Origin: Cohnella rhizosphaerae
Lineage (GTDB): Bacteria > Bacillota > Bacilli > Paenibacillales > Paenibacillaceae
NCBI RefSeq assembly: GCF_029525575.1
Contig: NZ_JAPDIA010000007.1
Span: 806,001 to 870,000 of the forward strand
Direction: 5' to 3'
DNA length: 64,000 nucleotides
Shown here: positions 55,641-63,489 of the stretch, piece after piece
Layout of the letters: every line of letters starts with the position of its first letter
Numbering within the stretch: the first letter of the stretch is position 1
Program-made: the position numbers and the translations under genes
The notes under the pieces: model-generated
The model's input: only the letters and a program-made list of their open reading frames with translations
The model's database searches: none
What the model was told of the DNA's origin: nothing

Positions 55641-57137
55641 ATGGCTCTCCTTCGCGCATCTGAGCGAAGAAGAGCCGCAGTCATGGAACTATGGAATGCG
55701 ATCACCTCGCTGTCGCCTCCCGCCTCCAAATTTTACGACGAGATGTTCGAGGGGACGCAGGTCAGGGGGCATTACGAAAAAGTTCAAGCCATTCTCTCGC
55801 GGCTCAGCATCGACGAGCGCGCGGCGAGACAGCGGCAGATGAACCGCCGGCTGCTGGAGGAAGGCATCACCTTCACGTTGTCCCAGCCCGGCCAATCCGA
55901 GGCGCTGGAGCGCACGATTCCGTTCGATCTCGTGCCCCGCATCATTCCGGGCGCCGAGTGGGAGAAGATCGAGCGCGGCGTCTCGCAGCGCGTGCGCGCC
56001 TTGAACGCGTTCCTCAAGGACGTCTACCACGAACAGCATATTTTCCAGGACGGACTGATTCCAAGACGCATGGTCCTCGGCAATCGCTACTTCAGAGGCG
56101 AGATGATGCGTCTGTCCGTGCCGGGCGGCGCCTACGTGACGGCGTCGGGCATCGACCTGATCCGCGACGAGAAGGGCGATTACTTCGTGCTGGAGGACAA
56201 TTTGCGTTCGCCTTCGGGGTTCTCTTACATTTTCAAGGGCCGATCCATCATGACCCACGATTTCCCGGAGCTATACTTCTCGCACGCCGTCCGCGGCATC
56301 GACCGTACGCTCGACGCCTTCCGGTCCTCCCTGCGGGCCATGGCCCAGACAGACAAGAGCGATCCCGTCATCGCGCTGCTGACGCCGGGCAGCTTTAACT
56401 CCGCTTATTTCGAGCATGCGTTTCTGGCGCAGCAGATGGGCATCGAGCTGGTGGAAGGGCGCGACCTCGTATGCGAGGACCACAAGATCTATATTCGCAG
56501 CTCCCGGCGCAAGAGACGGGTGGACGTCCTGTACCGGCGGATCGACGACGACTTTCTCGACCCGCTCGCCTTCCGGCCGGACTCGATGCTCGGCGTCGCC
56601 GGGTTGATGAACGCGTACCGCTTCGGCAACATCGCGATCGCGAACGCGCCGGGCACGGGCGTCGCCGACGACAAGGCGATCTATACTTTCGTGCCGGACA
56701 TGATCCGCTATTATCTGAACGAGACGCCGATCCTTTCCAACGTTCCTACGTACCTGATGAGCCGACCGGAGGAAAGGGAATACGTGCTGCAGCGGCTGGA
56801 CGAGATGGTCGTCAAGGAAACGTCGCTGTCGGGCGGCTACGGCATGCTGATCGGTCCCTCGTCGACCGAAGGGGAGCGCGCGGCGTTCGCGCAGAAGATC
56901 ATGGCCGATCCCGACAACTATATCGCGCAGCCGACGATCAAGCTGTCCACCGCGCCGGTCTGCATGGACGGACGTCTTGTATCGCGGCATATCGATCTTC
57001 GCGTATTCGCGCTCATGAACGGCAATCAAGTGCATGTGCTGCCCGGCGGGCTCACCCGCGTCGCCATGAAGGAAGGCTCGCTGGTCGTCAATTCGTCCCA
57101 GGGGGGCGGCTGCAAGGATACTTGGGTATTAGCTTGA
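55641..57137 (+). CDS. Circularly permuted ATP-grasp type 2 protein
   Basis: This protein of about 498 aa is a predicted ATP-dependent carboxylate-amine ligase. The start is uncertain: ATG 55641 is immediately preceded by GGGAGGA, and ATG 55683 (MELWNAITSLSP) is the other candidate. Family blocks are FYDEMFEGTQVRGHY, GITFTL, PFDLVPRIIPGAEWE, FLKDVYHEQHIFQDG, YFVLEDNLRSPSGFSYIF, LTPGSFNSAYFEHAFLAQQMG and the C-terminal NSSQGGGCKDTWVL. It heads a three-gene operon seen in many bacteria and predicted to make or modify a small peptide. The product is unknown. Confidence 0.88.
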   Translation: MALLRASERRRAAVMELWNAITSLSPPASKFYDEMFEGTQVRGHYEKVQAILSRLSIDERAARQRQMNRRLLEEGITFTLSQPGQSEALERTIPFDLVPRIIPGAEWEKIERGVSQRVRALNAFLKDVYHEQHIFQDGLIPRRMVLGNRYFRGEMMRLSVPGGAYVTASGIDLIRDEKGDYFVLEDNLRSPSGFSYIFKGRSIMTHDFPELYFSHAVRGIDRTLDAFRSSLRAMAQTDKSDPVIALLTPGSFNSAYFEHAFLAQQMGIELVEGRDLVCEDHKIYIRSSRRKRRVDVLYRRIDDDFLDPLAFRPDSMLGVAGLMNAYRFGNIAIANAPGTGVADDKAIYTFVPDMIRYYLNETPILSNVPTYLMSRPEEREYVLQRLDEMVVKETSLSGGYGMLIGPSSTEGERAAFAQKIMADPDNYIAQPTIKLSTAPVCMDGRLVSRHIDLRVFALMNGNQVHVLPGGLTRVAMKEGSLVVNSSQGGGCKDTWVLA

Positions 57138-57160
57138 TTCGTTGACGAGGAGGGAACGCT

Positions 57161-58114
57161 ATGCTGGACCGCATCGCGGAATCGTTGTTCTGGATCGGAC
57201 GCTATACGGAGAGGGCGGAGAACCACGCGCGGCTCATCGACGTGTACTACCACCTTCGCGAGGACGAGCAGGGGCCGGATGAACAGGTGTGGCGCCGCAT
57301 CGTAGGCGCGATCGGAGATATCTCGGCTTACGAGGAGAAGCATGCCGCCTACGGCGAACGCGACGTCATCCACTTCCTGACGCTGGACGCGACGCAGGCC
57401 AACTCGCTTGTCGTCTGCGTCGCCCAGGCGCGCGACAACCTGAGGAAGATTCGGGACCGGCTCCCTTCCGAGCTGTGGAATCTGCTTAACGGCTTTTACC
57501 TGTGGCTGAAAAGCTGCGACACGGCCGAGGTGCTCGGCGATTCGCCTCACCGGTTCTACCAGCGCATCAAGGAGGGCCTGGCGGCGTTCCAGGGAACGGC
57601 GGTGTCGATCGCGCTGCGCGACGACGCGTACAGCATGATGGAGAGCGGCAGGCATCTCGAGCGCTCCGAAAATATCGTACGGCTGCTTCAATCCGTACTC
57701 AGGTACACGGCAGAGACGGGAAGCTCCTCCTACGCCTACCTGATGGCCGTGCTCAAGTCGGTCGGCGGATACGAAGCCTTCCGCAGGCTGGGCGTCGAGG
57801 AGCTGAGCATGGAGGAGGTGGCGGCGTTTCTGCTGGCGCAAGAACAGTTCCCGCGCTCGGTCCACTATGCGCTCGCGAGCTTCTCGGACCATCTCAAGAC
57901 GCTGCGGGCCGGCGCGAGCCGTTCGGGTTCCGGACTGGACAGGATCGTCCGGACCGCCGACAAGGCGCGCTCCGATCTGGGTTGGCTTGAACGTCCGGAC
58001 ATTAACGCCGATTCGCTGGACGCCGTTCTGCAGCAGCTGCTCGTCACGAACAGGCAGCTCGGCGAAGCGATGGCGAAGGCGTTTTTTTCCCCCGGACGGG
58101 AGGTTACGGCATGA
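57161..58114 (+). CDS. Alpha-E domain protein
   Basis: The 317-aa all-helical protein (PF04168 type) starts at ATG 57161 (MLDRIAESLFWIGRYTERAENHARLI, a highly characteristic N-terminus) after GAGGAGGG. Further family blocks are LTLDATQANSLVVCVAQARDNLRKIRD and FYQRIKEGLAAFQGTA. Such proteins always accompany the permuted ATP-grasp partner and may form a complex with it. Its stop overlaps the next start (ATGA). Confidence 0.9.
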   Translation: MLDRIAESLFWIGRYTERAENHARLIDVYYHLREDEQGPDEQVWRRIVGAIGDISAYEEKHAAYGERDVIHFLTLDATQANSLVVCVAQARDNLRKIRDRLPSELWNLLNGFYLWLKSCDTAEVLGDSPHRFYQRIKEGLAAFQGTAVSIALRDDAYSMMESGRHLERSENIVRLLQSVLRYTAETGSSSYAYLMAVLKSVGGYEAFRRLGVEELSMEEVAAFLLAQEQFPRSVHYALASFSDHLKTLRAGASRSGSGLDRIVRTADKARSDLGWLERPDINADSLDAVLQQLLVTNRQLGEAMAKAFFSPGREVTA

Positions 58115-58977
58115 AGCTGGACATTACCCACGTCACGACTTACCGGTACGGCGCGCCGGTGACGGACAGTGTCAATGAGCTGCGCCTCGCCCCGCGCACC
58201 GACGAGCGCCAGGCCTGCTACCAGCACCGCCTGATCATCGAGCCCAACGTTTCCTTGATGTCGTACGAAGATTACTTCGGCAATCGCGTGCACGCCTTCA
58301 CGGCCAACTATCCGCACCGGGAGCTCGTCATCACCTCCCAGTCGACGGTCGTCACGCGCGATTCGGAGATGAAGCGCAAGCCCGAGGCCGAGCCGTCCGA
58401 GTCGTGGGCGCGGCTGCGCACCGATGCGTTCCGCGACGCCAACGCCGAGTACCTGCTGCCGACGCCGTTCGCGACCTTCCATCCGACGGTGGCCGGGTAC
58501 GCGAACGACGCGGTATGCGGCGCGGGGCAGGTCGGCGTGTTCGACTTCGTCCAATGCGCGTCCGGCCGCATCTTCGGCGACTTCGAGTACAAGCCGCTGT
58601 CGACGGCCGTCCACACGACGGCGGACGAGATGATCGCCATCGGCTCGGGCGTCTGCCAGGATTTCGCGCATCTGCTGCTCGCGATCTGCCGCATGCGCGG
58701 CGTGCCCGCGCGGTACGTGAGCGGGTATCACTTCGTCGGCGACCTGCAGGGTCGCAACGCGGACTTCGAGCAGGCGTCCCACGCCTGGGTCGAGGTGTAC
58801 GTACCCGGCATGGGCTGGCAGGGCTTCGATCCGACCAACAACGGGCTCGTGGACTGGCGGTACGTCAAGCTGGCGCACGGCCGGGATTATCTGGACATCG
58901 TGCCGGTCAAGGGCGTATACCGGGGCACGGGGGAGCAGACGCTGACGGTGAACGTGGACGTGCAGTTGGCGGGATGA
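58111..58977 (+). CDS. Transglutaminase-like cysteine protease-fold protein
   Basis: This 288-aa protein has an N-terminal beta domain (LDITHVTTYRYGAPVTDSVNELRL) and a transglutaminase core with catalytic Cys (GSGVCQDFAHLLLA), His (ASHAWVEVYVPG) and Asp (GFDPTNN). It is the third gene of the cassette and probably hydrolyses or transfers a gamma-glutamyl or peptide bond in the cassette's product. No signal peptide is present, so it should be cytoplasmic. Confidence 0.9.
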   Translation: MKLDITHVTTYRYGAPVTDSVNELRLAPRTDERQACYQHRLIIEPNVSLMSYEDYFGNRVHAFTANYPHRELVITSQSTVVTRDSEMKRKPEAEPSESWARLRTDAFRDANAEYLLPTPFATFHPTVAGYANDAVCGAGQVGVFDFVQCASGRIFGDFEYKPLSTAVHTTADEMIAIGSGVCQDFAHLLLAICRMRGVPARYVSGYHFVGDLQGRNADFEQASHAWVEVYVPGMGWQGFDPTNNGLVDWRYVKLAHGRDYLDIVPVKGVYRGTGEQTLTVNVDVQLAG

Positions 58978-59114
58978 CGCGGTCCGAACGGGATAGCGGG
59001 GAGCGGTACGCCCGGTATGGCGTAAGCGGCGCAGGTGTATGAAGTGTATAAGGAAGCGTTGCGCGGAGGAGTTGTCCGGAAGTCGCGGGATCGCGGCGGA
59101 AGGGCGGCTTTTTT
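58978..59114. other. 3' flank of the transglutaminase gene
   Basis: A seven-T tract at 59109-59115 follows GGCGGAAGGGCGGC, but no good stem precedes it. No gene seen. Confidence 0.4.
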
Positions 59115-59235
59115 TCTGTACAGCGCCTCTTCGGCCCGAAATACGCCATAGTCCCGGCAGGTAACGCTGCACAGTGCCTCTTCGGCCCGAAATACGTCAC
59201 AGTCCCGACAGGTAACGCTGTACAGCGCCTTACGC
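59115..59235. repeat. 51-bp tandem repeat (2.3 units) after the transglutaminase gene
   Basis: CCTCTTCGG-type cores start at 59126, 59177 and 59228, exactly 51 bp apart. Units contain the palindromes TTCGGCCCGAA (59130-59140) and CGCTGTACAGCG (59216-59227). Minus-strand frames again show 17-residue repeats. Confidence 0.85.
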
Positions 59236-60039
59236 CCCGCTCTCGCATCGTCGCGCGAGGGGAGAAAGGGGAAAGCTGGATAACGCAGGCTTTCCAGCCG
59301 ATTGGACGAGCCGAGGCAGAAATGCCTGCCCATCCTTTGCAAGCATTCGCAGGTTATCCCTCGCGCAGGCATATTGCGAACAGGAGCGGCGGCGTCCAAT
59401 CGCCCTCGCTGGCTTCACTTGCCAACCTTACGATGACGTTAAGCGGAAAGGTAAGTGTGAGATGCAAATGAAAACTGCGGGAGTAACCGAAGGCAAGTCG
59501 AGCAAAGATACCGGACTCAGATGACGCTATTTCGTAAAAGACGGTGCAATTGTGATCATTACGGACTGAAGAGCCGTTATTCACCCAGATCAAGACTAAA
59601 ATAGGTCTCTAATCCCGCAATAGGGGCTCCTGGGTCCGCGAGCGGGCTGAAAAGCGCGATCGGAACAAATATAAGGGCTCCTGAGTCCGTCCGCTGCGCG
59701 CCATTGCGCAAACAAAGGCCGCCTGCGGTTTTTCTTACCGTTCGGGAAAGAGGCCTGATGCAAGGCGGGGAAGAGGCCTGGAAATCTGCCTGGAAGAAGC
59801 TTGTTGTGTCGATTAATGTTCGGATTTGGTTGCGGTATCGATCGATAATTAGTTGGCGAAAGGAATTTATTCTGAGTTTTAACGTACGTTTTGGGAAGAC
59901 GGCATTGACACGTGCGTCTATTGTGCGTAAACTAACTGTCGGGATGAAGCGAAAAGTCGGGCGGCGATCCGATGACCGCTTCGCTTTCCCAATGGCAAGG
60001 ACAACATGTACCAAACCGCCAATAGGCATCCACTATAAG
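59236..60039. other. Long intergenic stretch with a 51-bp spaced repeat pair
   Basis: About 800 bp without a recognisable gene. GGGCTCCTGGGTCCG at 59624 and GGGCTCCTGAGTCCG at 59675 are 51 bp apart and resemble the element at 19.3 kb. Short frames of 130-150 codons on both strands lack ribosome sites and family features. The part from 59780 to 59940 is AT-rich. Confidence 0.5.
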
Positions 60040-60155
60040 CGCATTCGTATATCTCCGGCGATAAGGGCCGGTGGTCTCTACCGGGAACCGTGAATTCCCG
60101 ACTACGAAGGAGCGGAGAGCATCTCCGTATCTTTTGGCGGTCGGGCATTTTTCAT
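60040..60155 (+). promoter_or_regulatory. Guanine-type purine riboswitch
   Basis: The aptamer folds as P1 TTCGTA (60044-60049)/TACGAA (60103-60108), P2 CCGGC (60055-60059)/GCCGG (60067-60071) with loop GATAAGG, and P3 CGGGAA (60082-60087)/TTCCCG (60095-60100) with loop CCGTGAA. The GG of L2 and CC of L3 needed for the kissing contact are present. J2/3 reads TGGTCTCTA. The specificity base in J3/1 is C (60102), predicting guanine or hypoxanthine rather than adenine. Downstream, CGGAGA-GCA-TCTCCG followed by TATCTTTT, and GTCGGG (60140-60145) that can pair with the P3/J3-1 strand and precedes CATTTTTC, offer a transcription-termination platform. Confidence 0.9.
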
Positions 60156-60174
60156 TTTCGGGAGGCAGATCAAA

Positions 60175-61666
60175 ATGACGAACACTTATGACGTCATCGT
60201 CGTCGGCGCAGGACCGGCGGGTATATTCGCGTGCTACGAGCTCTATCGCAAGTCCCCGCAACTGAAGGTGCTGCTGCTGGATAAAGGCCACGAGATTCAG
60301 CGCCGCCGCTGCCCTATACTCGAAGAGAAGATTCAGCTTTGTCCCCCGGCCGCCGGGAAAAAGGAATTCGCCGGCTGTCTGCCGGCCTGCTCGATCACGG
60401 CGGGCTTCGGCGGTGCGGGCGCTTACAGCGACGGCAAGTTCAACATTACGACCGAGTTCGGCGGATGGCTGACGGATTATTTGCCGGCGTCCCAAGTGCT
60501 CGGACTCATCAAGTACGTAGACGAAGTCAACCTTGCGCACGGCGCGACCCGGACGATCACCGACCCGACGACGGATGTCGTCAAAAGCATCGAGCGGCGC
60601 GCCTATGCCGCCGGCCTGAAGCTGCTGCGCGCGCAGGTCCGGCATCTCGGCACCGAGCAGAACCTGGAGATCCTCAAGTCGATCGCCGCTTACCTGTCGG
60701 ACAAGATCGAGATGCGGTTCAAGACGGAGGTTGCGGACCTGATCACCGTCAAGGCGGGCGGCGGGCACCGGGTGACGGGCGTCGTGCTCAAAGGCGGCGA
60801 AGCGCTGGCGGCGGACACGGTCGTGATCGCTCCTGGCCGGGACGGCTCCGCATGGCTGACGGAGGTGCTGAAGAAGCGGCGCATCAAGATGCACAGCAAC
60901 CAGGTCGACGTGGGCGTGCGCGTCGAGACGTCGGACGTCGTCATGCGCGAGATCAACGAGCATCTGTACGAGGGGAAGTTCGTATACAACACCTCGGTAG
61001 GCACGCGCGTCCGTACGTTCTGCAGCAATCCGTCGGGTCACGTCGTCGTCGAAAACCACAGCGGCGTCATGGCCGCCAACGGCCACGCCTACAAGGACCC
61101 CGCATTGGGCTCCTCCAACACGAACTTTGCGCTGCTCGTGTCGCACAAATTTACCGAGCCGTTCGACAAGCCGAACGAATACGCGCGCGAGATCTGCGAG
61201 CGGGCGAACGATCTGTCCGGCGGGGGCGTCATCGTGCAGAAGTACGGCGACATTTTGCGTGGGCGCCGCTCGACGGCCGCGCGGATCAAGGAGGGCTTCC
61301 TCGAGCCGACGCTCAAGGAGGCCGTACCGGGAGACCTCGGCCTGGTATTGCCCTACAACACGATGAAAAGCCTGATCGAGATGGTGGAGGCGCTGGATAA
61401 GGTCACGCCGGGCCTTGCGTCCGAGCACACCCTGTTCTACGGCGTCGAGGCGAAGTTTTACTCCGCACGCCCGCAGTTGACGGACCGGCTCGAGACCGAG
61501 ATAGCCGGCTTGTTCTGCGGCGGCGACGGCGCGGGCATCACGCGAGGCCTCGCGCAAGCCGGCGCGGCGGGGGGTATGGATCGCGCGGGCGGTCGCGGAA
61601 AGGCTGGGCGGCACGCGAGGAGCGGCTGAAGGGCCGGCGCCGGAGGGCCGTGCGGCCGAAGCGTGA
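60175..61666 (+). CDS. FAD-dependent dehydrogenase, COG2509-like (frameshifted at 3' end)
   Basis: This flavoprotein is about 496 aa, starting at ATG 60175 behind GGGAGGC. The N-terminal dinucleotide fold reads YDVIVVGAGPAGIFACYEL. A cysteine-bearing segment (RRRCPILEEKIQLCPP ... GCLPACSITAGFGGAGAYSDGKFN) follows, and the C-terminal FAD motif is LFCGGDGAGITRGLAQAGAAG. The G6 run 61569-61574 carries an extra base, and repair gives AAGVWIARAVAERLGG and moves the stop to TGA 61664-61666. The reaction is unknown. Control by a guanine riboswitch ties it to purine metabolism. Confidence 0.87.
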
Positions 61667-61757
61667 ACGACGATCGATAGTTGACCGGATGTGCGGCCGA
61701 GAGCGGCCGAAGTGTGAACGACCGTCGATAGTCGGCGGGATGCGCGGCCATGCGCAT
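61645..61757. repeat. 51-bp repeat pair at the end of the FAD dehydrogenase gene
   Basis: GTGAACGAC and GTGAACGACC begin at 61663 and 61714, 51 bp apart, each inside CGGCCGAAGYGTGAACGAC and followed by GTCGATAG or ATCGATAG. The first copy includes the repaired stop codon of the gene. Confidence 0.75.
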
Positions 61758-61803
61758 ACAAATAAGGGGCAACGGCGTTCAAGCTGCTGCTCCTTATTTG
61801 TTT
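61758..61803 (+). terminator. Terminator of the FAD dehydrogenase gene
   Basis: ACAAATAAGGGGCA pairs with TGCTCCTTATTTGT and is followed by TTG. The stem is long but the T tract is short. Confidence 0.6.
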
Positions 61804-61884
61804 GCGGGGCATACCCCGAACCGTGCTGCTCTTCTTCCGGCTGCCCCTTTATTTTGAATTAGCGCGGCCAGTGAAGCCGGTTGG

Positions 61885-61898
61885 ACAAAGCGCTTACA
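61885..61898 (+). promoter_or_regulatory. cre-like site (CcpA)
   Basis: ACAAAGCGCTTACA matches the cre consensus at 12 of 14 positions, about 30 bp upstream of the -35 element of the sugar ABC operon. Catabolite control is inferred. Confidence 0.5.
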
Positions 61899-61916
61899 AA
61901 ATATCCGAACTGATTG

Positions 61917-61956
61917 TGATAACCGGTTGACATATAATATGTCAACCGGTTATCAT
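61917..61956 (+). promoter_or_regulatory. Promoter embedded in a 39-bp perfect palindrome (LacI-type operator)
   Basis: Positions 61917-61955 form a perfect inverted repeat with 19-nt arms around one A. Each arm contains AACCGGTT, itself a palindrome with the central CG typical of LacI-family operators. The promoter TTGACA (61927-61932) and TATCAT (61951-61956, 18-bp spacer) lies within it, so binding would block polymerase directly. No lacI-type gene is in the window. Confidence 0.8.
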
Positions 61957-62007
61957 GTTTATGAAAACGCATTATTTACGCATAATACGGTCAGGGGGGT
62001 AACGATT

Positions 62008-63403
62008 TTGAACATGAAAAAGGGTATTGCTTTAGGAATCAGCTCCGTCCTGCTGGTCTCTTCGCTGGCAGCTTGCGGCAAGGGGAACAATAATTCCTCG
62101 GCCAGCAGCGCCCCTGCCGGCAATGCGCCGTCGAGCAGTGCCGCAGGCTCCTCATCCGCCCCGTCTCAAGGGTCCGATGCCAAAAACGTCAAGCTTACGT
62201 TTTTCAACACGTCGGCCGAAGTCAACGAGGTGTTCGAGAATCTGTTCAAGACGTATCATGAACAGCATCCCAACGTGACGATCGAGCTCATTCCGACCGC
62301 GATCGGCGGCGGACAGCTGGAGAAGTTCCAGTCGCTGCTCGCTTCCGGCAATCCGGCTACGATCGCGAATCTGGACGCCGGCACGATCCTCCAGTTCAAG
62401 GACAAGTTCATGGATCTGGAGTCGGAGAAGGCCAAGTATGTCGATCTGACGAAGCCCGGCGTTGTGGACGGCGCGCTGCTGGACGGCAAGTTCCTCGGCA
62501 TTCCGTGGACGGCTCAAGGCTACGGCCTGCTCTACAACAAGCGAGTCGTCGAGGAAGCGATCGGCGGGTCGTTCGATCCGGCTTCGGTGAAGACCCGCAG
62601 CGATCTGGCCGCGTTGTTCGAGAAGGTTCAGGCGGCGGGCAAGGCGCCCGTGATGATTCACGGCGCGGACTGGTCGCTCGGCGCGCATTATCTCGGACTG
62701 GCCTACTCCTTGCAGTCCAACAGCGTGGACGAGAACCGCAAATTCGTAGACAGCCTTAAAAGCGGCAGCGCCAAGCTCGTCGACAATGCGGCTTTTAACG
62801 GCCTGATGGATACGTTCGACCTGCTCAAGCAGTACAACGCAAGGAAAAAGGACCCCCCTCGTCGCCGACTACAATAAGGACAGCGCCGATTTCGCCAAGG
62901 GAGACGCGGCGTTCTATTTCATGGGCGACTGGACGTGGGCGGTCGTCGGTCCGCTGGAAGGCCGCGATCAGGAGTTCGGCGTATTGCCGGTGCCGATCAG
63001 CGACAATCCGGACGACTTCGGGAACACGCAGGTCGCCTACAGCGAGCCGAAGCTTTTCGCCATCGACAATTCAGGCTCCACGCCTGAACAGCAGGCGGCT
63101 GCCAAGGCGTTTATCGAATGGCTCGTGACGAGCCAGGAGGGACAAGACGCGATCATCGGCAAGATGGGACTCGCGCTGCCCTACAAGGATCTGAAGGCGA
63201 AGGGCACGAATGTCATCTCCGATGCCGTGAGCAAGTACGTGGATCAAGGCAAAGTCATCAACATCGGCGTCATCAACTATTTGCCGCAGGATTATTGGGC
63301 GAAAACGGGAGCGTCGATGCAAAAGTATCTGGCGGGCAAGATCGATCGCAAAGGCCTCGCCGACGAAGTTCAGGCCTACTGGGAATCGAATGCCGGCAAA
63401 TAA
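62008..63403 (+). CDS. Extracellular sugar-binding lipoprotein of a second ABC transporter (frameshifted)
   Basis: This protein is about 464 aa. TTG 62008 is preferred (8 nt after AGGGGGG); ATG 62014 is the alternative. The lipobox is SSLAACGKG, followed by a Ser/Ala-rich tether. Family blocks are KLTFFNTSAEVNEVFENLF, GIPWTAQGYGLLYNKRVV, FMGDWTWAVVGPL and AFIEWLVTSQEGQDAI. The C6 run 62853-62858 carries one extra base, and repair gives KKDPLVADYNKDSADF. It is expected to bind an oligosaccharide and is controlled by the LacI-type operator upstream. Confidence 0.9.
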
Positions 63404-63430
63404 AAACCGATAAACAAAGATGGGACTGGG

Positions 63431-63457
63431 GCCCCGCCTCGGCCCCTCTTTATATTC
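63431..63457 (+). terminator. Attenuator-like hairpin between binding protein and permease
   Basis: GGGGCC and GGCCCC form a stem followed by TCTTTATATT, in the same position as the attenuator in the other ABC operon. Confidence 0.5.
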
Positions 63458-63489
63458 GACGAAGTCGGTGAAGAAGGGGCGGCAGCGCT

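Noticed and set aside
59577..60093. Overlapping frames of 130-150 codons on both strands upstream of the riboswitch
   Set aside because: No ribosome sites, one would run through the riboswitch aptamer, and neither has a recognisable motif.
60040..60108. Adenine riboswitch
   Set aside because: The discriminating position in J3/1 is C (60102), not T, which predicts guanine or hypoxanthine.
2540..62858. Programmed frameshifting or a recent burst of pseudogenes
   Set aside because: The events hit unrelated and essential-type genes, are always +1, are almost all in homopolymers, and lack the slippery-site and downstream-structure context of programmed shifts. Sequencing error is simpler.
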